From Roseitranquillus sp963709765 (GTDB taxonomy: Bacteria; Pseudomonadota; Alphaproteobacteria; Rhodobacterales; Rhodobacteraceae): 64,000 nt of DNA. The notes below the pieces were generated by a model, which was not told the origin of the DNA, did no database searches, and saw nothing but the letters and a program-made list of their open reading frames with translations. Each line of letters starts with the position of its first letter. Position 1 is the stretch's first letter. Where the stretch lies: positions 1 through 64,000 of the forward strand of contig CAVPXL010000002.1 in NCBI GenBank assembly GCA_963709765.1. Direction: 5' to 3'. The position numbers were made by a program, and so were the translations under genes. Shown here in pieces: positions 55,140-63,014 of this stretch.

Positions 55140-57545
55140 ATGACGTCTCTGCCGCCCACATTCGAAGCCTGGTTCGCCGCCCGCGGATGGGCGATCCACC
55201 CGCACCAGCTGGACATGCTGGAGAGGGCCCGCGCGCCGTCGCTCCTGCTCATCGCACCCACCGGCGGGGGCAAGACCCTGGCCGGCTTCCTGCCGACGCT
55301 GGTCGAGCTGGCCGAGGGGCATCAGGGGCTGCACACGCTCTATGTCTCGCCGCTCAAGGCGCTGGCGGCCGACATCCGGCGCAACCTGACCATCCCGATC
55401 GAGGAGATGGGCCTGCCCGTCCGGGTGGAGGACCGCACCGGCGACACCAGCTACACGCAGCGCCGCCGACAGCGCGCCGATCCGCCGCACATCCTGCTGA
55501 CCACTCCCGAAAGTCTGGCGCTGCTGCTCAGCTACGAGGACGCACCACGCATCTTCGCCGGACTGGAACGCGTGATCGTGGACGAGATCCACGCGCTGGC
55601 CGAATCCAAGCGTGGCGATCAGCTCATGCTCGGCCTAGCGCGGCTGCAGTCACTGCGCCCAGGCCTCCGGCGCGTCGGGCTGAGCGCCACGGTCGAAAAC
55701 CCGGCCGCGATGGCCTCCTATCTCGCCCGGCATCCCGACCCCTGTCCGATCGTGCTCGCCGATCCCGGCCCCGACCCCGATATCCGCATGCTTCAGGTCG
55801 ATGCCCCGCCGCCATGGTCGGGGGGCGGCGGCGCCTATGCGATTCCGGCGGTGCTGGAGCAGATCCGCCTCCATCGCACGACGCTCGTCTTTCACAACAC
55901 GCGCGCGCAGGCCGAGATCTTCTTTCACAATCTCTGGCTCGCCAACGACGAGGGGCTGCCCATCGGCATCCACCACGGCTCCCTTGCGCGCGAGCAACGC
56001 CAGAAGGTCGAGGCGGCGATGGTGGCCGGCGCGCTGCGCGCCATCGTCGCCACCGGCAGCCTCGATCTCGGAATCGACTGGGGCGACGTCGATCTGGTGA
56101 TCCAGGTCGGCGCACCCAAGAACGTCAAGCGCCTGGTCCAGCGCATCGGGCGCGCGAATCACCGCTACAACGCCCCGTCGAAGGCGCTGCTGGTGCCTGC
56201 CAACCGGTTCGAGGTGGTCGAATGTGTCGCCGCGCTGGAAGCGGTGCGGGAACACGCGCTCGACGGCGACCCGCGAGGGCCGGGGCCGCGCGACGTGCTC
56301 TGTCAGCACATCCTGACCGTCGCCTGTGCCGGACCGGTCGACCCCGATCTCGTCTATGCCGAGGTGACGAGTGGCGGCGCCTATGCGGGGCTCACCCGCG
56401 CGGACTTCGACGCCTGCCTCGACTTTGTCGCGACCGGTGGCTACGCCCTGCGCGCCTATGACCGATGGCAGCGTCTGAAACGGCGCGCCGACGGCCTGTG
56501 GGAATTGCGCGATCCGCGCGCCTCCCGCGAGATCCGAATGAATCTCGGGACAATCATGGACACCGACCTGCTCAAGGTCCGGCTCGGAACTCGTGGCACC
56601 GGCAAACCGCTGGGTGAGATCGAAGAAGGGTTCGCGGCCACGCTGACACCGGGTGACACATTCCTGTTCGGCGGGCAGGTCGTGCGCTTCGAGAACCTGC
56701 GCGAAATGGTGGTCGAGGTTTCCCGTCGCGCCGACAAGGAACCGCGCGTCGCCGCATACATGGGCACGAAATTCGCCACCTCGACGCAGCTCAGCCAGCG
56801 CATTCTCGACATGTTCCGGCAAGACGACTGGCCGCAACTGCCGCGCTCCACGGCGGAGTGGCTCCAGCTTCAGCGCGAGGTGAGCCACCTGCCGCAAGCC
56901 ACGCGCCTCCTGGTGGAGAGCTTTCCGTGGGACGGCAAGCAGCACACCTGCATCTACGGTTTCGCGGGACGCAACGCGATGCAGACGCTGGGGCTTCTGA
57001 CCACGCAGCGGATGGAAACGCTGGGTCTCGGGCCGCTGGGGTTCGTCGCCACCGACTATGCGACGCTGATCTGGGGACTGGACCCGGTGACCGACCCCGG
57101 CGCGCTGTTCGATGCCGACGACCTGCGCGCGGCCTTCGACACCTGGCTCGCCGGGAATGCGGTGATGAAGCGCACCTTCAAGCAGGTGGCGACCATCGCC
57201 GGCCTGATTCCGCGCCAGACCATCCAGAGCGGGCGGCGGAGCGCGCGGCAGGCGACGTTCTCGTCCGATATCCTCTACGACACGTTGCGGCGCTACGACC
57301 CCGGGCATCTGCTGCTCGAGATCACGCAGGAGGAAGCGCTGCGCGGCCTCGTGGATTTCGGCCGGATCGAAGAGATGCTGGCGCGCACGGCGGGTCGCAT
57401 CGACCATGTGACGCTGGACCGGGTGACGCCGCTTGCAGCCCCGCTTTTCCTCGAGGCCGGACGTGTGCCCGTCGTGGGCCGCGCGGTGGAACGCGTGCTG
57501 GAGGACGAGGCCGAACGTCTGATGGCAGAGGCCGGACTGGCGTGA
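55140..57545 (+). CDS. ligase-associated DEXH-box DNA helicase (Lhr-like)
   Basis: The 801-residue superfamily 2 helicase matches the ligase-associated type of Lhr proteins. Motifs are LLIAPTGGGKTLAGFLPTLV (Walker A), VIVDEIHALAESKRGDQLML (DEIH), VGLSATVENPAAMASYL, TTLVFHNTRAQAEIFFHNLW, and LVQRIGRANHRYN. The C-terminal half is the Lhr-specific extension. The ATG at 55140 is preferred, as homologs start MTxLPxxF; another lies at 55131. The adjacent pdeM completes two members of a DNA repair set that usually includes an ATP-dependent ligase and an exonuclease, neither of which is here. Confidence 0.94.
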   Translation: MTSLPPTFEAWFAARGWAIHPHQLDMLERARAPSLLLIAPTGGGKTLAGFLPTLVELAEGHQGLHTLYVSPLKALAADIRRNLTIPIEEMGLPVRVEDRTGDTSYTQRRRQRADPPHILLTTPESLALLLSYEDAPRIFAGLERVIVDEIHALAESKRGDQLMLGLARLQSLRPGLRRVGLSATVENPAAMASYLARHPDPCPIVLADPGPDPDIRMLQVDAPPPWSGGGGAYAIPAVLEQIRLHRTTLVFHNTRAQAEIFFHNLWLANDEGLPIGIHHGSLAREQRQKVEAAMVAGALRAIVATGSLDLGIDWGDVDLVIQVGAPKNVKRLVQRIGRANHRYNAPSKALLVPANRFEVVECVAALEAVREHALDGDPRGPGPRDVLCQHILTVACAGPVDPDLVYAEVTSGGAYAGLTRADFDACLDFVATGGYALRAYDRWQRLKRRADGLWELRDPRASREIRMNLGTIMDTDLLKVRLGTRGTGKPLGEIEEGFAATLTPGDTFLFGGQVVRFENLREMVVEVSRRADKEPRVAAYMGTKFATSTQLSQRILDMFRQDDWPQLPRSTAEWLQLQREVSHLPQATRLLVESFPWDGKQHTCIYGFAGRNAMQTLGLLTTQRMETLGLGPLGFVATDYATLIWGLDPVTDPGALFDADDLRAAFDTWLAGNAVMKRTFKQVATIAGLIPRQTIQSGRRSARQATFSSDILYDTLRRYDPGHLLLEITQEEALRGLVDFGRIEEMLARTAGRIDHVTLDRVTPLAAPLFLEAGRVPVVGRAVERVLEDEAERLMAEAGLA

Positions 57546-57585
57546 ACCCCTTGCGAATCCGCGCGAGCCCGGTCACGAACGAAGG

Positions 57586-58278
57586 ATGAACGCCCTGTCC
57601 TTCACCTTCCGTACGCTGTCGCTCGCCATGCTGCCCTCGGGCGCGCTCTGGTGGCCGCGGGAACGGCTGCTCTGCGTCTCGGACCTGCATCTGGGCAAGA
57701 CCGAACGGATCGCCCGTCGCGGGGGCACGATGCTGCCGCCTTACGAGACGCGGGACACGCTGGAGCGCCTGGAGAGCGACATCGCGGCATCTGATCCGGC
57801 GCTGATAATCAGCCTAGGCGACAGTTTCGACGACGACGAAGCGGGCCGCGCGATCGCGGATGCGGACCGGGCTGCGCTGCGCCGCCTGTCGGACGGGCGC
57901 CGCTGGATCTGGATCGCCGGCAATCACGATCCGAACGTGCCGGACCTGCCCGGCGCGTGGATGCACGAGATGCATCTCGGCCCGCTCGCGTTTCGCCATA
58001 TCGCCGCGCCCGGTGCCGAAGCCGAGGTTTCAGGCCACTATCATCCCTGTGCGCGGTTTTCGGCGCGCGGTGCGCGCATCACCCGGCGATGTCTGCTTCA
58101 CGATGACCGGCGGATCATCCTGCCGGCCTATGGCACCTATACCGGCGGCCTCGACTGGACTGCGCCAGTCTTGCGCGGCCTTCTGTCTTCCGAGGCACGC
58201 GCGCTTCTCGTGGGCCCCACCCCCTGCGCCTTGCCCGTCCCGGTCCACGGGCGCGCCACGAAAGCGGTGGTGCAATGA
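57586..58278 (+). CDS. pdeM: ligase-associated DNA damage response endonuclease PdeM
   Basis: The 230-residue protein is a calcineurin-like metallophosphoesterase of the PdeM type. The metal-binding motifs appear in order: SDLHLGKTERIARRGG, IISLGDSFDDDEAG, IWIAGNHDPNVPD, and SGHYHPCARFS. PdeM is predicted to be a nuclease working with the Lhr-like helicase in repair. It lies 40 bases after the helicase gene and overlaps the thioesterase gene by four bases. Confidence 0.93.
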   Translation: MNALSFTFRTLSLAMLPSGALWWPRERLLCVSDLHLGKTERIARRGGTMLPPYETRDTLERLESDIAASDPALIISLGDSFDDDEAGRAIADADRAALRRLSDGRRWIWIAGNHDPNVPDLPGAWMHEMHLGPLAFRHIAAPGAEAEVSGHYHPCARFSARGARITRRCLLHDDRRIILPAYGTYTGGLDWTAPVLRGLLSSEARALLVGPTPCALPVPVHGRATKAVVQ

Positions 58279-58682
58279 GCCCCGCCATCGAGCAGCGGAT
58301 CCGCGAGAGCTTCGCGCGGCAGACGATGATGCAGACCTTTGCGGCCAGCCTGACGGAAATCGCGACCGGCATGTGCCGCATCACCGCGCCTGTCAGCCCG
58401 GGCGCGCTGCAGCAGCACGGCTATGGCCACGCGGCATTGACCTTCGCACTCGGGGATACGGCGGCAGGATATGCAGCGCTCAGTGTCGTTCCCGAAGGTC
58501 AGGAAGTCCTGACCGCAGAGATCAAGATCAACCTTCTCGCCCCCGCGCGCGGAGCCGAACTGAGCGCGGTCGGCCGCGTGATCAAACCCGGCCGCCGCCT
58601 CGTCGTCGTGTCGGCCGAAGTCCATGCCGGCGAGACGCTGGTGGCGCTCATGCAGGGCACGATGATCCCCGTCGCGCCCTGA
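58275..58682 (+). CDS. PaaI family thioesterase
   Basis: The 135-residue hotdog-fold protein matches the PaaI/YdiI thioesterase group, which hydrolyses acyl-CoA thioesters. The core shows LQQHGYGHAALTFALGDTAA, the place where PaaI enzymes carry the catalytic Asp/Glu, and ILTAEIKINLLAPARG-like strands (VLTAEIKINLLAPARGAEL). The ATG overlaps the pdeM stop as ATGA, so it is translationally coupled. Its relation to DNA repair is probably incidental. It ends nine bases from the convergent folD stop. Confidence 0.88.
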   Translation: MSPAIEQRIRESFARQTMMQTFAASLTEIATGMCRITAPVSPGALQQHGYGHAALTFALGDTAAGYAALSVVPEGQEVLTAEIKINLLAPARGAELSAVGRVIKPGRRLVVVSAEVHAGETLVALMQGTMIPVAP

Positions 58683-58691
58683 AATCGGAAA

Positions 58692-59567
58692 TCAGCCGCT
58701 GACGAGATCGATCTCCGGCAAGCCATGCTGCCGCCGCGCAGCGGTGACGGTGTTCGCCAGCAGACAGGCGATGGTCATCGGGCCAACGCCGCCCGGAACC
58801 GGTGTCAGATGGCCGGCGACTTCGGCGACTCCCGCGGCCACATCGCCGACAAGCCTGCCGTCCTCCCCCCGGTTGATGCCCACATCCACGACCGCCGCCC
58901 CCGGCTTGACCCAGTCCGCCTCGACGAATCCTGCGCGGCCCACCGCCGCGACCACGATGTCGGCGCGCCGGACCACGCCGGGCAGATCGCGGGTGCGCGA
59001 ATGGGCAATCGTGACGGTGCAGTTCTCGGCCAGCAGGAGCTGGGCCATCGGGCGACCGACGATGCCGGAGCGGCCGATCACCACCGCCTCGCACCCGCTC
59101 AGATCGCCCAACGCATCGCGCAGCAGGATCAGGCAGCCGAGCGGCGTGCAGGGAACCATCCCGCCTCGTCCGGTCGCGAGCGCGCCGGCATTGCGCACGT
59201 GGAACCCGTCCACGTCCTTGGCCGGGTCGACCGCGTCGAGGATCTGCGTCGGCTCGATGTGCGACGGCAGGGGAAGCTGCACCAGGATGCCATTCACGCC
59301 CGGGTCGGCGTTCAGCCGGTCGATCAGGTCCAGCAGCGCGCGCGCTCCTGTCTGCGCGCCGAGACGATGTACCGTCCCGTTCAACCCCGCCAAGCGGCAG
59401 GCCTTCTCCTTGGACCGGACGTATACCCCGCTGGCCGGATCATCGCCGACCAGCACCACGGCCAGACCGGGCGTGATTCCCATTTCGGCGAGCCGGGCAA
59501 CGTCCTGCGCCACGGCCTCGCGCAAGCGCGCGGCCCGCGCCTTCCCGTCGATGATCGTCGCCGACAT
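58692..59567 (-). CDS. folD: bifunctional methylenetetrahydrofolate dehydrogenase/cyclohydrolase
   Basis: The 291-residue enzyme interconverts methylene-, methenyl- and 10-formyl-tetrahydrofolate with NADP. Marks are VGDDPASGVYVRSKEKACRL (catalytic Lys region), GILVQLPLPSHIEPTQILDA, VNAGALATGRGGMVPCTPLG-type segment and AVVIGRSGIVGRPMAQLLLA. The start MSATIIDGKARAARLREAVA gives family length. It follows fhs by 76 bases in the same direction, so the two one-carbon enzymes form an operon. Confidence 0.96.
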   Translation of the reverse strand: MSATIIDGKARAARLREAVAQDVARLAEMGITPGLAVVLVGDDPASGVYVRSKEKACRLAGLNGTVHRLGAQTGARALLDLIDRLNADPGVNGILVQLPLPSHIEPTQILDAVDPAKDVDGFHVRNAGALATGRGGMVPCTPLGCLILLRDALGDLSGCEAVVIGRSGIVGRPMAQLLLAENCTVTIAHSRTRDLPGVVRRADIVVAAVGRAGFVEADWVKPGAAVVDVGINRGEDGRLVGDVAAGVAEVAGHLTPVPGGVGPMTIACLLANTVTAARRQHGLPEIDLVSG

Positions 59568-59643
59568 CGCGCCACTCCTTCCGTCACCCGTCGCGCCGCA
59601 ATCTGCCTCAGGTCGCGGCCGGTTCCAACCAGTCGATCCGATC

Positions 59644-61320
59644 CTAGAACAGGCCCTCGACCCGCCCCTCGTCATCCAGACGAATGCTCTCGGCCGAAGG
59701 AACCCGCGGCAGGCCCGGCATCGTCATGATCTCGCCGCAGATCGCCACGACGAACCCCGCCCCCGCGCTCAGTCGTACTTCGCGCACCGGCACGTCGTGA
59801 CCTGTTGGCGCGCCGCGCAAGGTCGGGTCGGTGGAAAAGGAATACTGGGTCTTCGCCATGCAGATCGGCAGGTCGCCATAGCCCTGCTGCTCCCATTCGC
59901 GCAGCTGGTTTCGCACCTTCGCGTCCGCGATCGCCTGCTCGGCGCGGTAGATCCGTTTCGCGATCGTCTGGATCTTCTCGAAAAGCGGCATCGCGTCCGG
60001 ATAGAGGGTGCGGAACTGCGCCGTGTCTGCTTCGGCCATTTCGACGACGCGGCGCGCAAGCTCCTCGATGCCGGCCGAGCCCTCGGCCCAGTGACGACAG
60101 ACGAACGCCCTTGTGCCGAGTTCCGCGACATAGGTGCGCACGGCGTCGATCTCCGCGTCGGTGTCACCAGCGAAGTGATTGATGGCGACAACCGAGGGCA
60201 CTCCGAACCCGGCGATGTTCTCCAGGTGACGACCGAGGTTCGCACAGCCCTTCCGCACCGCCTCGACGTTTTCCGCCGCGAGGTCTTCCTTTGCCACGCC
60301 TCCGTTCATCTTTAGCGCCCGCACCGTGGCCACCACCACGACCGCGGAGGGCGACAGACCGGCCTTGCGGCACTTGATGTCGAAGAACTTCTCGGCGCCC
60401 AGATCCGCTCCGAATCCGGCTTCGGTCACCACGTAATCCGCCAGCTTCAGGGCGGCCCGCGTGGCCACGACGCTGTTGCAGCCATGGGCGATGTTGGCGA
60501 ACGGGCCGCCATGGACAAAGGCCGGGTTGTTCTCGAGCGTCTGCACCAGGTTCGGTTGCATCGCGTCGCGCAGCAGCACCGTCATGGCGCCGTCGGCCTT
60601 GATGTCGCGGCAGGTCACCGGCGTCCGGTCGCGGCGATAGGCGACGATGATGTCTCCCAGGCGCCGCTGCAGGTCCGCGAGGTCGGACGCGAGGCAGAGG
60701 CAGGCCATGACCTCGGAGGCGACGGTGATGTCGAACCCTGTCTCGCGCGGGAAACCGTTGGCGACGCCGCCGAGGCTTGCCACGACCTGCCGGAGCGCGC
60801 GATCATTCATGTCCATGACCCGCCGCCAGACCACGCGGCGGATGTCGATTTCCAGCTCGTTGCCCCAGTAGATGTGATTGTCGATCATCGCCGCCAGCAG
60901 GTTGTGCGCGCTGGTGATCGCGTGGAAATCACCGGTGAAGTGAAGGTTCATGTCCTCCATCGGCACGACCTGGGCCAGTCCGCCGCCTGCCGCGCCGCCC
61001 TTCATCCCGAAGCATGGGCCGAGAGATGCTTCGCGGATGCAGACAGCCGCCCGCTTGCCGATCCGGTTGAGCCCGTCGCCGAGGCCCACCGTGGTGGTGG
61101 TCTTGCCCTCGCCCGCGGGGGTCGGGTTGATGGCGGTCACGAGGATCAGCTTGCCGTCGGGCCGGTCCGCAAGGCTCGCAATGAAGTCCTGCGACACCTT
61201 CGCCTTGTCGTGGCCATAGGGCAGCAGGTCCTTGCCGGGAATCCCCAATGCCTCGCCGATCTGCATGATCGGAAGCTTTTGCGCCTCACGCGCGATCTCG
61301 ATGTCGGTGCGGTGTGCCAT
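59644..61320 (-). CDS. fhs: formate--tetrahydrofolate ligase
   Basis: The 558-residue enzyme makes 10-formyl-tetrahydrofolate from formate and ATP. The P-loop is in ITAINPTPAGEGKTTTTVGL, and the family segments GPCFGMKGGAAGGGLAQVVP, NLHFTGDFHAITSAHNLLAA, HGGPFANIAHGCNSV and TKTQYSF-like AKTQYSFSTDPTLRGAPTGH are present. The ATG of MAHRTDIEIAREAQ is chosen for length and family start. With folD it moves formate carbon into or out of the folate pool. Confidence 0.97.
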   Translation of the reverse strand: MAHRTDIEIAREAQKLPIMQIGEALGIPGKDLLPYGHDKAKVSQDFIASLADRPDGKLILVTAINPTPAGEGKTTTTVGLGDGLNRIGKRAAVCIREASLGPCFGMKGGAAGGGLAQVVPMEDMNLHFTGDFHAITSAHNLLAAMIDNHIYWGNELEIDIRRVVWRRVMDMNDRALRQVVASLGGVANGFPRETGFDITVASEVMACLCLASDLADLQRRLGDIIVAYRRDRTPVTCRDIKADGAMTVLLRDAMQPNLVQTLENNPAFVHGGPFANIAHGCNSVVATRAALKLADYVVTEAGFGADLGAEKFFDIKCRKAGLSPSAVVVVATVRALKMNGGVAKEDLAAENVEAVRKGCANLGRHLENIAGFGVPSVVAINHFAGDTDAEIDAVRTYVAELGTRAFVCRHWAEGSAGIEELARRVVEMAEADTAQFRTLYPDAMPLFEKIQTIAKRIYRAEQAIADAKVRNQLREWEQQGYGDLPICMAKTQYSFSTDPTLRGAPTGHDVPVREVRLSAGAGFVVAICGEIMTMPGLPRVPSAESIRLDDEGRVEGLF

Positions 61321-61520
61321 TCTGTCCCCCCGGCGCGGTGTCCCTGCCTCTCGGATAGACTGCGGCGGGACCGTCGCGAGGTGCAATACCGACCCATTCC
61401 GGCCCGGTTGCGCCCGCGTTGCCCGAGCGGAAACAGTGTTTTGCGAAACGAAGCGGAAACGTTTTCAAGGCATCTAGGTTATCGTGCCGTTAGTGCTGTA
61501 ACGATTGTGGAACCCTTGTC

Positions 61521-61592
61521 ATGTTCATGACCCTTGCCATTCATTCCGGACTCGCCATCGGGCTCGGCGTCGCCGCGTTCCTGCTCGTCTGA
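61521..61592 (+). CDS. possible 23-residue hydrophobic peptide
   Basis: The frame reads MFMTLAIHSGLAIGLGVAAF then LLV and a TGA. Most later codons end in G or C, as in real genes here, and the peptide is a single hydrophobic helix. The ribosome site is weak. It lies in the 288-base gap between fhs and the MOSC gene, antisense to nothing. It could be a leader peptide or chance. Confidence 0.35.
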   Translation: MFMTLAIHSGLAIGLGVAAFLLV

Positions 61593-61608
61593 ACCCCGGT
61601 CCGGATCG

Positions 61609-62210
61609 CTAGCCGGCAGAGGACGAGGCTGCGCCGCGCCAGGCCCGCTGATCCGGCACGTGAAGGCGCATCTCGTCCCCGATCGAGAGCCACCCTTCGC
61701 GTTCCACCCAGGCGGTGACGCCGCGCAAGCCCGCTGCGGCCTGCTTGAAACGATGACCCAGGCCCGGCAGGTCGTCATCGATGACACGGGCCGGCAGGTG
61801 GCAGGGGCGGTTCTGCATGTCGATCACGAGCGTCGCGCCGTCCTCGCCCTGCACCCGGGAGGACGGTGGCAGATGGCTGAAATCCGGCAGACCGCGCAGC
61901 ACCATCTGTGCCCCCGTCCACGCCGGGTCGAGCCGCTCGATCGCCATCCGCTCCGCGACAAGCTCCAGCTCCTCTTCGGAGAGAATGGAGAACTGGCGCA
62001 CATTCCGAATGGGCGAGTCTCTCGGAAATGTTGGGCAATGACCCGGCTGCACGACGGGCGGACCAGACCGCCATGCGCTTCGCCCACGGGTCCTGCGAAA
62101 CTGCATTCCAGACGGTCCACGGCCGCGGCGCGCAAGGAGGCGGCGCGATCGTTCACGCGGCCGAGCCAGGTGATCGTCGCGGTGAATGCGGTGGGGACAA
62201 GCGCAGGCAT
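61609..62210 (-). pseudogene. MOSC domain-containing protein, one frameshift
   Basis: The N-terminal part (MPALVPTAFTATITWLGRVN, GPVGEAHGGLVRPSCSRV) and the C-terminal part (IRNVRQFSILSEEELELVAE, GLPDFSHLPPSSRVQ, NRPCHLPARVI, GVTAWVEREGWLSIGDEMRL) are one MOSC protein in two frames. MOSC domains take part in molybdenum cofactor sulfur chemistry, and the conserved Cys is in NRPCHLP. The break lies at about 62025-62030 and needs one base to be added, unlike the other breaks in this window; repair gives 200 residues. AAGG lies before the ATG at 62210. Likely a sequence error. Confidence 0.8.
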
Positions 62211-62911
62211 TCGCCGACCTTGGCGAACCGGCGCCACGCCGTCAAAGCCTGTGTGAGAAAGCCGACGGCCGGTGTCCCGGTTGGACCATATCAATCCATC
62301 ATCCTCCATAACGGAAGTTCGTGCCGGCGGAATCTCCACACCGGTGGCAGCCAACTCCTGCGCGCTCGAAGTCGCTCCTCCCCCCAACTCGCGAACCGCC
62401 TCAACGAACAGCCCGATGGACGGCCGGAAATGCAGTTCTTGCCTTGCGCCATCCGTTCAGCGTTCAGCTCGCCGTCGATCCTGTTGTAAATGGCCTCTTC
62501 GATCGACCATATCCCGGGCGGCAAGAATCCCGTTCAGCACTGGGAATTCCGGGCCGAACGAGAAAACTGGGATTTTGACCGACGTGAACGTCTCGCGCTG
62601 AATGGCCCCTCGAAGACTGGTCGCGAGAAGTTTGCGGCTATGCCATGGCGGCCACCCCCCTATCGCCGCAGGTGTTCAGGCTGGTTTCCGGCGCTGGGGG
62701 CGAACAGCTTTCATGGAAGGCTGCGAAATGTCCTCGACCGCAATGTGATCACTCTGTCACAGGGCGGGATGGCCTCCGGAAGCCGGCAGCGATGGTGGCC
62801 GCTTCCGTCGAAGCAGAGCCGCCGAGCGCACTTTCTTCCAAGCTTTGCAGAGGGACAAACTTCCCGCGCTCGTCACTACTTCTTCCAAGAAAATGGCTTG
62901 AAATAAGCAGA
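62211..62911 (-). other. lower-GC stretch with no clear gene; possible broken hypothetical gene at 62260-62524
   Basis: About 700 bases between the MOSC and ftsH genes have lower GC than the rest and no convincing intact gene. On the minus strand two fragments look protein-like and would join after one base change near 62440: IEEAIYNRIDGELNAERMAQ and HFRPSIGLFVEAVRELGGGA, continuing GVEIPPARTSVMEDDGLIWS. The second runs in frame into the MOSC N-terminus with no stop. I recognise no family. The part from 62570 to 62911 shows nothing coding. Confidence 0.35.
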
Positions 62912-62940
62912 CGCCCGCCGAGAAAAACCCGGCAGGCGTT
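62912..62940 (-). terminator. terminator-like hairpin downstream of ftsH
   Basis: ACGCCTGCCG and CGGCGGGCGT on the minus strand pair over ten positions (one G-T pair) around a GGTTTTTCT loop, about 75 bases after the ftsH stop. No strong T run follows the stem. Confidence 0.5.
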
Positions 62941-63014
62941 GTCGTCCAGTCCCAGGACCCAGAATGCGTCACCCGCTTCAGGATCCGGGCGTTTGGCGAG
63001 ACGTCAGCGTCCGC

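Noticed and set aside
62260..62524. Serine recombinase C-terminal remnant suggested by the stretch VEAVRELGGGATSSAQELAA
   Set aside because: The resemblance to recombinase helices is weak, no catalytic domain or attachment site is present, and the frame is broken.
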